Assembly (NCBI GenBank): GCA_024692235.1
Contig: JAILMW010000018.1
Coordinates: 51,636-115,635, forward strand
Origin: Saccharofermentans sp.
GTDB lineage: Bacteria > Bacillota > Clostridia > Saccharofermentanales > Saccharofermentanaceae
Length of the DNA: 64,000 nt
Direction: 5' to 3'
Shown here: positions 18,677 to 27,297 of the stretch, piece after piece
Layout of the letters: every line of letters starts with the position of its first letter
Position numbering within the stretch: position 1 is the stretch's first letter
Position numbers and translations under genes: made by a program
The notes under the pieces: model-generated
What the model was told of the DNA's origin: nothing
Databases searched by the model: none
The model's input: the letters and a program-made list of their open reading frames with translations, nothing else

Positions 18677-20926
18677 TCAGAATTCGATCCTTCTGCCCTT
18701 TCTGTTGCTGTCGTCATCGCCGCCGTTGTTGTCGTCGCGGAAATTCCTTCTCTCGCGGTTACCGCCGAAGGAACCTCTTCTCTCACGGTTAGGACGATTC
18801 TCTCTCTTTCTGGGCTCCTCTTCTACATAGCCTTCAGGCTTAGGAAGAGTATCTCTGATGGAGAGGTTGAGTCTGCCCTGAGAATCGATCTCGATGAGCT
18901 TAACCTTGACCTTGTCACCTTCGTGAACAACGTCCTCTACCTTGTCTACTCTGTTCCAAGCAAGCTTGGAGATATGTACAAGACCTTCCTTACCGGGAAG
19001 GAACTCAACGAATGCACCGAAGTCCATAAGTCTTGTTACTACACCGTCGAACTCCTGACCTACTTCGGGATCAGCGATGATACCGTTGATGATGGTCTGA
19101 GCCTTAGCTGCTGCCTCAAGATCAGGTGTGGAGATAAAGAGCTGACCGTTATCGTTGATATTGATATCGGCACCTGTATCAGCGATGATCTTATTGATGA
19201 CCTTTCCGCCGGAACCGATAACCTCACGGATCTTATCAACGGGGATCTGCATGGAGATGATCCTGGGAGCCCACTTGGAAAGATCCTCACGGGGAGCAGC
19301 GATCCTGGGAAGGATGATGTCGTTGATGATCTGAAGACGACCCTTATGTGTCATCTCAAAAGCAGCCTTGATGATGTCAAGAGAGAGACCCTCAACCTTG
19401 ATATCAACCTGAATGGATGTGATACCTTCTGTTGTACCTGCAACCTTGAAGTCCATATCACCGAAGAAGTCCTCGATACCCTGGATATCCATGAATACAA
19501 GGAAGTCCTCGTCATTCTCTTCGTTAACGATAAGTCCGGAAGAGATACCTGCAACAGGTCTCTTGATGGGAACACCTGCATCCATAAGGGAAAGTGTGGA
19601 TGCACAAACGGAACCCTGAGATGTAGAACCGTTGGACATAGTGATCTCAGATACTGTTCTGATAGCATAAGGGAATTCTTCCTCGGAAGGAAGTACGGGG
19701 ATAAGAGATCTCTCAGCGAGAGCACCGTGACCGATCTCACGACGTCCGGGAGATCTTGTAGCCTTAGCCTCACCTACGGAATAACCGGGGAAGTTATAGT
19801 GGTGGATATATCTCTTTGTTGTCTGCTCATCAAGACCCTCGAGCTTCTGAGCTTCTGCAAGAGGAGCAAGAGTACAGATATTCATTACCTGTGTCTGACC
19901 TCTCTGGAAGAAAGAAGAACCGTGAACTCTGGGAAGTACTCCGACATCACAGGAAAGAGGTCTGATCTCATCAAGAGCTCTTCCGTCAACACGAACATGC
20001 TCTCTGAAAAGATAATCTCTTACTACCTTCTTCTCAAGCTTATATACGGCATCGGGAGCCCAGGAAGAAAGACCTTCTTCCTTCTCCTCAAGGAGATTAA
20101 CGATCTCTTCCTGAAGAGCTGCTACGTTAGCATCTCTTACGGACTTGTCATCGGAAAGGACAGCCTTTCTCATCTTGTCCCAACCATACTCCTTAACAAG
20201 GTGGAATACTTCCTCGGGAACATCTGCGGAATCGTAAGCGAACTTGGGCTTACCGATCTCTTCAACGATGGAATTGATGAAAGCAACGATCTCCTTGATA
20301 ACTTCATGACCTTCAGCGATCGCGTTGAGCATGATGTCATCGGGAACTTCGTTAGCACCTGCCTCTACCATGCAGATCTTAGTTGCAGTACCTGCAAGAG
20401 TTACATACATCTGAGATACTTCACGCTGAGCAAGTGTGGGGTTGATAACTGTCTTGTTGTCGATAAGTCCGAGAACTACACCGCCGACAGGTCCCTTCCA
20501 GGGAATATCGGAGATAGCGATAGCGATGGATGTACCAAGCATTGCAGTGATCTCAGGTGAACAGTCGGGATCTACTGCCATAACAGTATTGTTAACTACA
20601 ACATCGTTACGAAGATCCTTGGGGAACAAAGGCCTTATGGGACGGTCGATAACACGGGATGTAAGGATAGCCTTCTCACCGGGTCTTCCCTCTCTCTTGA
20701 GATAACCGCCGGGGATCTTACCTACGGCATACATCTTCTCCTCGTAATCTACGGACAGAGGGAAGAAATCGATACCCTCCCTGGGCTGCTCTGAAGCAGT
20801 AACTGTGGAAAGAACAGCTGTCTCACCGTACTTGATGAGAACTGAACCGTTAGCGAACTGAGCGATCTTACCTGTCTGTACCTCTACGGGTCTGCCGGCG
20901 ATCACGGTCTTGAAAATCTTTTCCAT
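18677..20926 (-). CDS. pnp: polyribonucleotide nucleotidyltransferase (PNPase)
   Basis: PNPase degrades RNA from the 3' end with phosphate, giving nucleoside diphosphates, and works as a homotrimer in the cytoplasm. The 749 residues show two RNase PH cores (the second with R-T-V-S-E-I-T-M-S-N-G-S-T-S-Q-G-S), then a KH domain (I-R-E-V-I-G-S-G-G-K-V-I-N-K-I near 570) and an S1 domain (G-V-V-T-R-L-M-D-F-G-A-F-V near 630). The C-terminus is an unusual Arg/Asn/Gly-rich tail of about 55 residues, likely unstructured and RNA-binding. A long leader with a possible ribosome-site blocking hairpin precedes it. Confidence 0.98.
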   Translation of the reverse strand: MEKIFKTVIAGRPVEVQTGKIAQFANGSVLIKYGETAVLSTVTASEQPREGIDFFPLSVDYEEKMYAVGKIPGGYLKREGRPGEKAILTSRVIDRPIRPLFPKDLRNDVVVNNTVMAVDPDCSPEITAMLGTSIAIAISDIPWKGPVGGVVLGLIDNKTVINPTLAQREVSQMYVTLAGTATKICMVEAGANEVPDDIMLNAIAEGHEVIKEIVAFINSIVEEIGKPKFAYDSADVPEEVFHLVKEYGWDKMRKAVLSDDKSVRDANVAALQEEIVNLLEEKEEGLSSWAPDAVYKLEKKVVRDYLFREHVRVDGRALDEIRPLSCDVGVLPRVHGSSFFQRGQTQVMNICTLAPLAEAQKLEGLDEQTTKRYIHHYNFPGYSVGEAKATRSPGRREIGHGALAERSLIPVLPSEEEFPYAIRTVSEITMSNGSTSQGSVCASTLSLMDAGVPIKRPVAGISSGLIVNEENDEDFLVFMDIQGIEDFFGDMDFKVAGTTEGITSIQVDIKVEGLSLDIIKAAFEMTHKGRLQIINDIILPRIAAPREDLSKWAPRIISMQIPVDKIREVIGSGGKVINKIIADTGADININDNGQLFISTPDLEAAAKAQTIINGIIADPEVGQEFDGVVTRLMDFGAFVEFLPGKEGLVHISKLAWNRVDKVEDVVHEGDKVKVKLIEIDSQGRLNLSIRDTLPKPEGYVEEEPRKRENRPNRERRGSFGGNRERRNFRDDNNGGDDDSNRKGRRIEF

Positions 20927-20934
20927 TAGATTCT

Positions 20935-20962
20935 CTCCTTTATAAATTGTATTACAAGGAGG
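20935..20962 (-). promoter_or_regulatory. leader element that can pair with the pnp ribosome site
   Basis: In the pnp leader the minus strand carries ACCTCCTT (complement of 20956-20962 and flank), which is complementary to the AAGGAG ribosome site of pnp (20935-20940). The two are 15 bases apart, so a hairpin could hide the ribosome site. The same octamer resembles the 3' end of 16S rRNA. Confidence 0.5.
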
Positions 20963-21047
20963 TAGTCCGCAGATTCAAATACCGACACATGTTCGGGATC
21001 TCAATCTACTTACTACACTCCCCTGTTTACGGCACAAAGCCAAATTA

Positions 21048-21075
21048 ATTATACTCTAATTAGATAAAAAGACAA
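21048..21075 (-). promoter_or_regulatory. promoter of pnp
   Basis: On the minus strand TTGTCT (21070-21075) and a perfect TATAAT (21048-21053) are separated by 16 bases. This gives a pnp leader of about 110 bases. Confidence 0.75.
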
Positions 21076-21108
21076 ACCGATAGCATCAACAAACTGTTAA
21101 CAAGAAGA

Positions 21109-23505
21109 TCATCTGATACGGATATTCGTGACTGCGCACTGATCGCCTGTTATAGCGGCAAAGAGCTTCTCCGGCACAGATCCTTCTATAACTGATACAT
21201 TCTTTACTTCTATGCCCGCGTCGTATGTAACAACGGTAATCTCGTTACCGCGCTTTTCGATCTGAACGGAGACTTCGACACCTGCCTTGTTTTTCTTTTT
21301 CCAGGCATTCCAGTTCTCGAACTCCTCCGTCTCTGTTACCAAGAGCCTGTTGGTACATCTGTCATCCGACTCCCAACTCTCGCCGTCAAGCCTTATGAGC
21401 GCAAACTCCGTAAATCCTTCTCCGCCGAAGGAACCGTCTTCTGATGTATATATGCTTATGAAGGGACAGTGCCATATAAGCCTTGAAGTCGGAAGGCTCA
21501 TGGCATTCATGTCTATATGTATGTGCTCCTTGATGGGGATCGGCATGGATATCGAAGATCTCCAACCGTCGATCTGAACATTGGGTATATCACCTTCAGG
21601 AGCATTTATATAAGATACTTCTTCCGCTATCCTGGGGATAGATCTCTCATCTTCCGCAACTTCAGACCTTATAATAGAAACATCCTCGATGGAACAGTGC
21701 TCACCTGAAAGTGCTATATAGGCATATCTGGAGGAATCGGGCAGTGCGATTATGAATTCAATGGTCCTGAATATATTGTCGATAGTGACCAGCATGTGGT
21801 CCCTGCGCCTTACTGCAGTGATCTTATTTTCCAGGCCCTTGAGATTGGCATCTATCCACTTCTCATTAACAGAGTTCTCTTTCTCGGTGATCTTTCTTTG
21901 GATCTTCCTTGCGCCTATGCAGTCGTAAGCTCCGTCGAGCCTTAATACGCAGTACTCAAAATAGATCATGTCCTCATTCTTGTGATCGTCAGCATGTATC
22001 CTTCCGTCAAGGGAATCGAACACAATAAGAGACGGGATAGATCTTACGTCCGGATGATCCCTATTTGTAGTGCTCTTAAAGGAGATATCCTCCCTGAACC
22101 TGGTTATCAGGATACCCTCGGAATAAGATGTCCTGTACTTACCGCACTGAAGTTCGTTCCTTCCTGCAAGTTCCCTTATCTCCTCTCTCTCCTTCATCTC
22201 AAACTCAGAATCGAGATCTATAAGATGGACCATTATCTTTCCGTACTTAGGATCGAACTGCGTCCCCAAGTTCTTAACTATCTCTTCTCTTACTCTCTGC
22301 TGAGGGATAGGATCCCTGTAACTTCTCTTGGAAGTCATGGCATCGTAAGCATCGGCAACTGATATGATCCTTGCAACAGCAGGTATATCCTCCCCCTTAA
22401 GTCCTTCAGGGTATCCCCTGCCGTCATATCTCTCATGGTGATAGTTGGCTCCTATGCGAAGATAAGGTGATCTGCTGATACCTGAGAGTATCTGCTTACC
22501 TATGATCGTATGATCCTTTATGGATTTGAACTCTTCTTCTGTCAGCTTTCCTTCTTTATTTATGATATTGTCGGACACACCTATCTTGCCGACATCGTGT
22601 AGAAGTGCCGCAAAATAGACTTCTTCGCACTCGTCATCATTCATACCCGCCATCTGCGCTATCTTCTGAGAATACTCGGCAACTCTCGTGGAATGACCGT
22701 GAGTATATTTATCCTTGGCATCGATGGCATTTACGAGAGCCTCAGCCGTCTGCACAAAGAGAAGATGCATATTCTGCTGTTCCTGCTTAAGAAGATCGAT
22801 CTCGTTAAGATTAGCTTTCTCTATCTCGTCATTAAGATCTGATACCGCAAGAACATAGAGAACGACATTAAGACCAACAAGAGTGATATTTATAAGTGAC
22901 AGTCCGTAGAGGAATATCTGAAGCAAAGAAGCAAGGGTAGGAACAGATGTAAACAGAACTATAGACAGGTAAAGCTTACTGCTGATCCTCTTTCTCATCC
23001 GGATTATGACAGACATCTGAAGGATCGCTATTATCATCGGGAACAGATAACAAAACGGGAAAAGAGGACCTCTCTGATAATTGTTATTGACGTCAAAGAA
23101 ATAGTAGAATCCGGTAAACTGCGAAAGGACAAGCAATAAGATACTTATGCAGCCTAAATACTTTGTAAGTTCCAGCCTGAATGGCATTTTTTCAAGCTTT
23201 CCTTCATTCTTGTAAAGATCTTTCAAGAATACGTTAAAGGCAAGCATGACTGAAAGGATCATAAAGAATATAAGGAAATTACTAAGCCTTACTGCGATAT
23301 ACCCCCGCGAAGAAGTATCACCGTCATAAAGATATGCATACCTGTCCGATAAAAGAAGAACGAAAGTAAAAGCATCCATCATTATCATGGACAGCTTTCT
23401 ACGGAATGTAGGCATCTTCGTAACACATGAAAGGATGATGAGCAGAGCACAGATGCCGCTCAATATAAGTTCTATATTCAGTTGACGAGCCAACAAATGA
23501 TCCAT
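21109..23505 (-). CDS. membrane HD-GYP domain protein with duplicated C-terminal beta domain
   Basis: This is a probable cyclic-di-GMP phosphodiesterase. The first ~230 residues hold about seven hydrophobic helices. The HD-GYP domain follows, with H-D-V-G-K-I-G, the distal K-D-H-T-I-I-G-K, H-H-E-R-Y-D-G-R-G-Y-P and A-D-A-Y-D-A-M-T, so metal ligands and the GYP motif are intact. The last ~370 residues are beta-rich and appear duplicated (A-L-S-G-E-H-C-S-I-E-D-V near the middle, A-I-T-G-D-Q-C-A-V-T-N-I at the end). The ATG at 23505 is my start; TTG 23526 and GTG 23520 are alternatives and no ribosome site decides. Confidence 0.9.
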   Translation of the reverse strand: MDHLLARQLNIELILSGICALLIILSCVTKMPTFRRKLSMIMMDAFTFVLLLSDRYAYLYDGDTSSRGYIAVRLSNFLIFFMILSVMLAFNVFLKDLYKNEGKLEKMPFRLELTKYLGCISILLLVLSQFTGFYYFFDVNNNYQRGPLFPFCYLFPMIIAILQMSVIIRMRKRISSKLYLSIVLFTSVPTLASLLQIFLYGLSLINITLVGLNVVLYVLAVSDLNDEIEKANLNEIDLLKQEQQNMHLLFVQTAEALVNAIDAKDKYTHGHSTRVAEYSQKIAQMAGMNDDECEEVYFAALLHDVGKIGVSDNIINKEGKLTEEEFKSIKDHTIIGKQILSGISRSPYLRIGANYHHERYDGRGYPEGLKGEDIPAVARIISVADAYDAMTSKRSYRDPIPQQRVREEIVKNLGTQFDPKYGKIMVHLIDLDSEFEMKEREEIRELAGRNELQCGKYRTSYSEGILITRFREDISFKSTTNRDHPDVRSIPSLIVFDSLDGRIHADDHKNEDMIYFEYCVLRLDGAYDCIGARKIQRKITEKENSVNEKWIDANLKGLENKITAVRRRDHMLVTIDNIFRTIEFIIALPDSSRYAYIALSGEHCSIEDVSIIRSEVAEDERSIPRIAEEVSYINAPEGDIPNVQIDGWRSSISMPIPIKEHIHIDMNAMSLPTSRLIWHCPFISIYTSEDGSFGGEGFTEFALIRLDGESWESDDRCTNRLLVTETEEFENWNAWKKKNKAGVEVSVQIEKRGNEITVVTYDAGIEVKNVSVIEGSVPEKLFAAITGDQCAVTNIRIR

Positions 23506-23610
23506 ATATGCGTCTGCCACTCTCAAGAATATTCAATAACATCTTAACAATCTGTAATGACGCATAAAACGCTATACGGTAAAGAAAATACGAAATAACT
23601 GTTAACTAAA

Positions 23611-23635
23611 GGCTCCCTGACATATGTCAGAGAGC
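23611..23635 (-). terminator. terminator after the carboxyltransferase genes
   Basis: A hairpin GGCTC-x-CTGACA / TGTCAG-x-GAGCC with one G-T pair on the minus strand and a two-base loop lies just past the stop of the 5S-like gene. The T-run after it is short (TTTAGTT), so strength is uncertain. Confidence 0.65.
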
Positions 23636-23662
23636 CCGATAGTTCATATATTTATGAAACAC

Positions 23663-25048
23663 TTACCAGATAACGTTTATCTCTTTTACTTCCTCTATAT
23701 GATCCCTCTTCTTTATAAAGTCGGGTGCTACCTGAGGGAAAAGAGCACAGGAGAGAACATCCTCTTCGCACTTTGCGATATCGGATACGTTCTTTCTAAG
23801 CTCATCCATCTCGTTAGCAAGAAGATCTGCGGGACGGCATGTGATAACTTCCTCATCGCCTAATGCCTGCTTTCTTATCTCTTCGTTAACTTCTCCGGGA
23901 AGTCTTCCGTACTTACCCTGAAGGAGCATCTTGGACTCCTTTGTAAAAGTCTTATATCTTCCCATAAGTACGTTAAGAACAGCCTGAGAACCTACGATCT
24001 GAGATGTAGGTGTTACAAGAGGCGGGTAACCGAAGTCTTTCCTTACCCTGGGAACCTCAGCCAATACTTCCTCGTACTTATCCTCGGCATTAGCCTGTTT
24101 AAGCTGCGATAAAAGGTTGGAGAGCATTCCGCCCGGAACCTGGTAGATAAGAGTATTGGGATCTACTCTAAGCACCTTGGGATTAAGGATACCTTCATCC
24201 TGCATCTTCTGAGCAACACCCTTAAAGTGAGCTGCAGCCTTATTAAGAGATGAGAGATCAAGTCCCGTATCTCTGGGAGTACCCTTAAATGCAGCTACAA
24301 GAGACTCGGTAGCCGGCTGGGATGTACCCGTAGCCATGGGAGACAAAGCACAGTCGATGATATCTACTCCTGCAAGAGCAGCAGCAAAATAGATCATGGA
24401 ACCTGTACCGGTTGTATCGTGTGTATGTAAGTGTATAGGAAGATCAACTGCTTCCTTAAGCTTAGTCACAAGAGAATATACATCCTTGGGAAGCAGAAGA
24501 TTTGCCATATCCTTTATACAGATAACATCCGCGCCCATCTGCTGCAAAGTAATTGCCTGCTTTACAAAGTACTCTTCGCTATGTACGGGAGACGTAGTAT
24601 AGGAAAGCGCAGCTTCGCAAGTACCGCCGTACTTTTTTACTGCCTTCATGGCTACTTCCATATTACGAACGTCGTTTAATGCATCGAAGACTCTTACTAC
24701 ATTGATACCGTTCTCGATCATCCTTCCGCAGAAAGAATCAACAACGTCATCAGCATAATGTCTGTAACCTAAGAGGTTCTGGCCTCGGAGGAGCATCTGC
24801 AAGGGAGTCTTGGGCATAGCCTTCTTTAAGATACGAAGTCTCTCCCAGGGATCTTCTCCCAAAAATCTCATGCATGAGTCGAAGGTAGCTCCTCCCCAGC
24901 ACTCGATGGACCAGTATCCCATATTGTCGAGGATCTCACATGCGGGAAGCATATCTTCAATACGCATCCTGGTAGCCGCATGAGACTGATGAGCATCACG
25001 AAGGATGGTATCAGTTATATAAAGTTTCTTTTCGGGCATCTGAAGCAT
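23663..25048 (-). CDS. carboxyltransferase subunit, pyruvate/oxaloacetate type (5S or OadA-like)
   Basis: The 461-residue protein is a biotin-dependent carboxyltransferase with the pyruvate carboxylase CT barrel, moving CO2 between carboxybiotin and pyruvate/oxaloacetate. Motifs are D-T-I-L-R-D-A-H-Q-S at the start, R-G-Q-N-L-L-G-Y-R-H-Y, the carbamylated-lysine site C-I-K-D-M-A and metal ligands H-L-H-T-H-D-T-T-G. It lacks the C-terminal biotin domain of OadA, which is encoded separately upstream, so it resembles transcarboxylase 5S. The start at 25048 follows the carrier stop by one base with GGTGGAG upstream; an ATG at 25039 is possible. Confidence 0.92.
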   Translation of the reverse strand: MLQMPEKKLYITDTILRDAHQSHAATRMRIEDMLPACEILDNMGYWSIECWGGATFDSCMRFLGEDPWERLRILKKAMPKTPLQMLLRGQNLLGYRHYADDVVDSFCGRMIENGINVVRVFDALNDVRNMEVAMKAVKKYGGTCEAALSYTTSPVHSEEYFVKQAITLQQMGADVICIKDMANLLLPKDVYSLVTKLKEAVDLPIHLHTHDTTGTGSMIYFAAALAGVDIIDCALSPMATGTSQPATESLVAAFKGTPRDTGLDLSSLNKAAAHFKGVAQKMQDEGILNPKVLRVDPNTLIYQVPGGMLSNLLSQLKQANAEDKYEEVLAEVPRVRKDFGYPPLVTPTSQIVGSQAVLNVLMGRYKTFTKESKMLLQGKYGRLPGEVNEEIRKQALGDEEVITCRPADLLANEMDELRKNVSDIAKCEEDVLSCALFPQVAPDFIKKRDHIEEVKEINVIW

Positions 25049-25049
25049 C

Positions 25050-25421
25050 TTACTCCACCTCGAAAAGGAACTCGCCTGCAGCAACGGTCTGACCCTGAGC
25101 TACGGCTATAGACTTGATCTTACCTGCCTTAGGAGCATTGATGTCGTTCTCCATCTTCATTGCTTCAAGTACTACTACAGACTCGCCTGCTGCTACGGTA
25201 TCACCAACGTTCTTATTAACACGGAGGATGGTACCGGGCATAGGTGCATTAACGGAACCTGCGCCGCCTGCTACGGGTGCTGCAGCTTTAGGAGCTGCAG
25301 ATAAAGGTGCGGGTGCTGCCTTAGGAGCAGCCTTGGGAGCCTCTACGGGAGCGCTGCCGTCCATAAGCTCTACGTCTAATTCATATGCCTTACCGTTTAA
25401 TGTGATCTTATACTTGCTCAT
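25050..25421 (-). CDS. biotin carboxyl carrier protein (1.3S-like)
   Basis: This 123-residue carrier holds the biotin that shuttles CO2 between the two carboxyltransferases of the cluster. The first ~20 residues form a small beta lead (Y-K-I-T-L-N-G-K-A-Y-E-L-D-V), residues 24-55 are an Ala/Pro/Lys linker, and the biotinyl domain follows with A-P-M-P-G-T-I and E-A-M-K-M-E-N, where Lys89 is biotinylated. Size and layout match the 1.3S transcarboxylase or the gamma subunit of decarboxylases. It overlaps the small upstream gene by one base. Confidence 0.95.
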   Translation of the reverse strand: MSKYKITLNGKAYELDVELMDGSAPVEAPKAAPKAAPAPLSAAPKAAAPVAGGAGSVNAPMPGTILRVNKNVGDTVAAGESVVVLEAMKMENDINAPKAGKIKSIAVAQGQTVAAGEFLFEVE

Positions 25422-25612
25422 TAAAGTTCATCCTCCAAAGTGTACTTTTTATATGTAATATTGTTTTCCTGAATATATTTCTGAAGACCCGTAAGACTTA
25501 ACTCCCTAAAGCTCTTAACTTTAATATTCTTGCAGTCCGTTCCGGTCTCTTCGGCAATAGCAGCTACTGCCATTGCTACGATATCTTCTTTTGTAAGCTC
25601 TGTATCGGCCAT
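25421..25612 (-). CDS. small soluble subunit, MmdE/OadG-C-terminus-like
   Basis: This 63-residue protein sits between the carboxyltransferase beta gene and the carrier gene. The stretch E-D-I-V-A-M-A-V-A-A-I-A-E-E-T-G followed by I-K-V-K-S-F-R-E resembles the C-terminal tail of the OadG/MmdD delta subunit, which binds the carboxyltransferase, but the usual membrane helix is absent. That recalls the small MmdE subunit of methylmalonyl-CoA decarboxylase. ATG 25612 is preferred since AGGAGG precedes it by 5-6 bases; the frame opens at a TTG at 25630. Identity is inferred from context and short similarity. Confidence 0.65.
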   Translation of the reverse strand: MADTELTKEDIVAMAVAAIAEETGTDCKNIKVKSFRELSLTGLQKYIQENNITYKKYTLEDEL

Positions 25613-25626
25613 ATTTCCTCCTGTGA

Positions 25627-27177
25627 TCAAAGCGGGATATTTCCGTGCTTCTTGTTAGGGATCTCTTTCTCCTTGAAGCGGAGCATATCAAGAGCGGCTA
25701 CGATCTTCTCACGAGTCTGCTCGGGAAGTATAACTTCGTCTACATATCCGTTCTTAGCTGCTACATAAGGGTTCATGAACTTATCGTTATATTCGTCTAT
25801 AAGTTCCTGCTTCTTAGCTTCGGGATCCTCAGCATCCTTGATAGCCTTACGTCCGATGATGGCAACGGCACCTGAAGCACCCATGACCGCGATCTCTGCG
25901 ATAGGCCATGCATATACCACGTCAGCACCAAGGCCCTTGGAGTTCATTGCGATATAAGCTCCGCCGTATGCCTTTCTCATGATGATGCTGATCTTGGGAA
26001 CAGTTGCTTCGGAGAAAGCATAAAGGAGCTTAGCTCCGTGTCTTATGATTCCGTTATGCTCCTGGTTGGAACCGGGCATAAATGCAGGAACGTCGACTAA
26101 TGTAAGCAAAGGGATATTAAAGCAGTCACAGAATCTTATGAACCTTGCACCCTTATCGGAAGAGTTGATCTCAAGTGAACCTGCGATACAGTTACTCTGG
26201 TTAGCAACGATACCGATAGTATCACCGTCGATCCTTGCAAATCCTACAACGATATTCTTGGCAAAATCAGGCTGAACTTCCATGAAGCTTCCAAGGTCAA
26301 CAAAAGAATTGATGACATCTCTTACATCGTAAGCAGCCTTGGGATTGGAAGGAACGATCTCGGGGATGATCTCGCAGTTATCTACCGGATTGCCTGGAAC
26401 GTTATCGGGGAACTCGCTGTTGCTGTCAGGAAGATATCCCAGAAGTCTTCTAACACCGTTTAAACACTCAAGGTCATTCTCGTATACAAAGTGTGCAACA
26501 CCGCTCTTTGCCGCATGAACGGAAGCTCCGCCCAAGTCAGAAGCAGTGATATCCTCACCTGTTACGGACTTTACTACCTGAGGACCCGTGATATACATCT
26601 GGCTTGCACTTTCTGTCATGAAGATGTAGTCACAGATAGCAGGCGAATAACATGCACCGCCTGCGCAGGGTCCGAGGATAACGGAGATCTGAGGGATAAC
26701 GCCTGATGCCATGGTATTTCTGTAGAAGATATCGGCATATCCTGCAAGTGAATCGATACCTTCCTCGATCCTTGCTCCGCCACTGTCATTCATGGAAATA
26801 AAGGGAGCCTTCATATCCATTGCCATATCCATGGCTCTGCAGATCTTCATGGCATGTGCCTTACCTAAGGAACCGCCGTTGATCGTAAAGTCCTGAGAAG
26901 AAGCAAACACTGTCCTTCCGTGAACCTTACCGTAACCTGTGATAACACCGTCACCCATCTTGCGCTTCTTATCCATACCGAAGTCTGATGCGGAAGATGT
27001 GACCATGTCGTCTATCTCAACAAATGTATCGTCGTCAAAGAGAGCTTCCATTCTCTCTCTTGCAGTAAGCTTGCTCTGAGAATGCTGCTTCTCAACTCTG
27101 GCTTCACCGCCTGCCTCAAGGATAGAATCCTTATAGCTTACAAGCTTTTCAATACTTTCTGACCATTTAGCATCCAT
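25627..27177 (-). CDS. acyl-CoA carboxyltransferase beta subunit (12S/MmdA-like)
   Basis: The 516-residue protein is a crotonase-fold carboxyltransferase acting on an acyl-CoA, most like methylmalonyl-CoA decarboxylase alpha, propionyl-CoA carboxylase beta or transcarboxylase 12S. Characteristic parts are the oxyanion-hole loop G-P-C-A-G-G-A-C-Y-S-P-A, S-M-N-D-S-G-G-A-R-I-E-E-G, and the second-half loop K-A-Y-G-G-A-Y-I-A-M. It is the first gene of the set and has its own promoter. With the carrier and 5S-like enzyme it could swap CO2 between methylmalonyl-CoA and pyruvate. Confidence 0.93.
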   Translation of the reverse strand: MDAKWSESIEKLVSYKDSILEAGGEARVEKQHSQSKLTARERMEALFDDDTFVEIDDMVTSSASDFGMDKKRKMGDGVITGYGKVHGRTVFASSQDFTINGGSLGKAHAMKICRAMDMAMDMKAPFISMNDSGGARIEEGIDSLAGYADIFYRNTMASGVIPQISVILGPCAGGACYSPAICDYIFMTESASQMYITGPQVVKSVTGEDITASDLGGASVHAAKSGVAHFVYENDLECLNGVRRLLGYLPDSNSEFPDNVPGNPVDNCEIIPEIVPSNPKAAYDVRDVINSFVDLGSFMEVQPDFAKNIVVGFARIDGDTIGIVANQSNCIAGSLEINSSDKGARFIRFCDCFNIPLLTLVDVPAFMPGSNQEHNGIIRHGAKLLYAFSEATVPKISIIMRKAYGGAYIAMNSKGLGADVVYAWPIAEIAVMGASGAVAIIGRKAIKDAEDPEAKKQELIDEYNDKFMNPYVAAKNGYVDEVILPEQTREKIVAALDMLRFKEKEIPNKKHGNIPL

Positions 27178-27211
27178 ATGATCGAACCATCCTGAATATT
27201 GATTTGATTAT

Positions 27212-27239
27212 ATGTTAACACTATTACTTTGATTGTCAA
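27212..27239 (-). promoter_or_regulatory. promoter of the carboxyltransferase operon
   Basis: A perfect minus-strand TTGACA (27234-27239) is followed after 16 bases by TAACAT (27212-27217) with an extended TGT before it. A further TATAAT-like hexamer just downstream is an alternative -10. Confidence 0.75.
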
Positions 27240-27297
27240 ACTATTCAACGGGCAAAATAACACACTCTTACAGAATTGCCTGAATTAATACGGAATA

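Noticed and set aside
18923..20560. Long open frame on the plus strand opposite pnp
   Set aside because: It is a mirror of the strongly biased pnp codons, has no ribosome site or domain, and its residues are low in hydrophobic order. pnp is certain on the other strand.
27241..27297. GGCAA...TTGCC repeat upstream of the carboxyltransferase operon as a riboswitch or terminator
   Set aside because: Five-pair stem with a 20-base loop, upstream of the promoter; no aptamer pattern.
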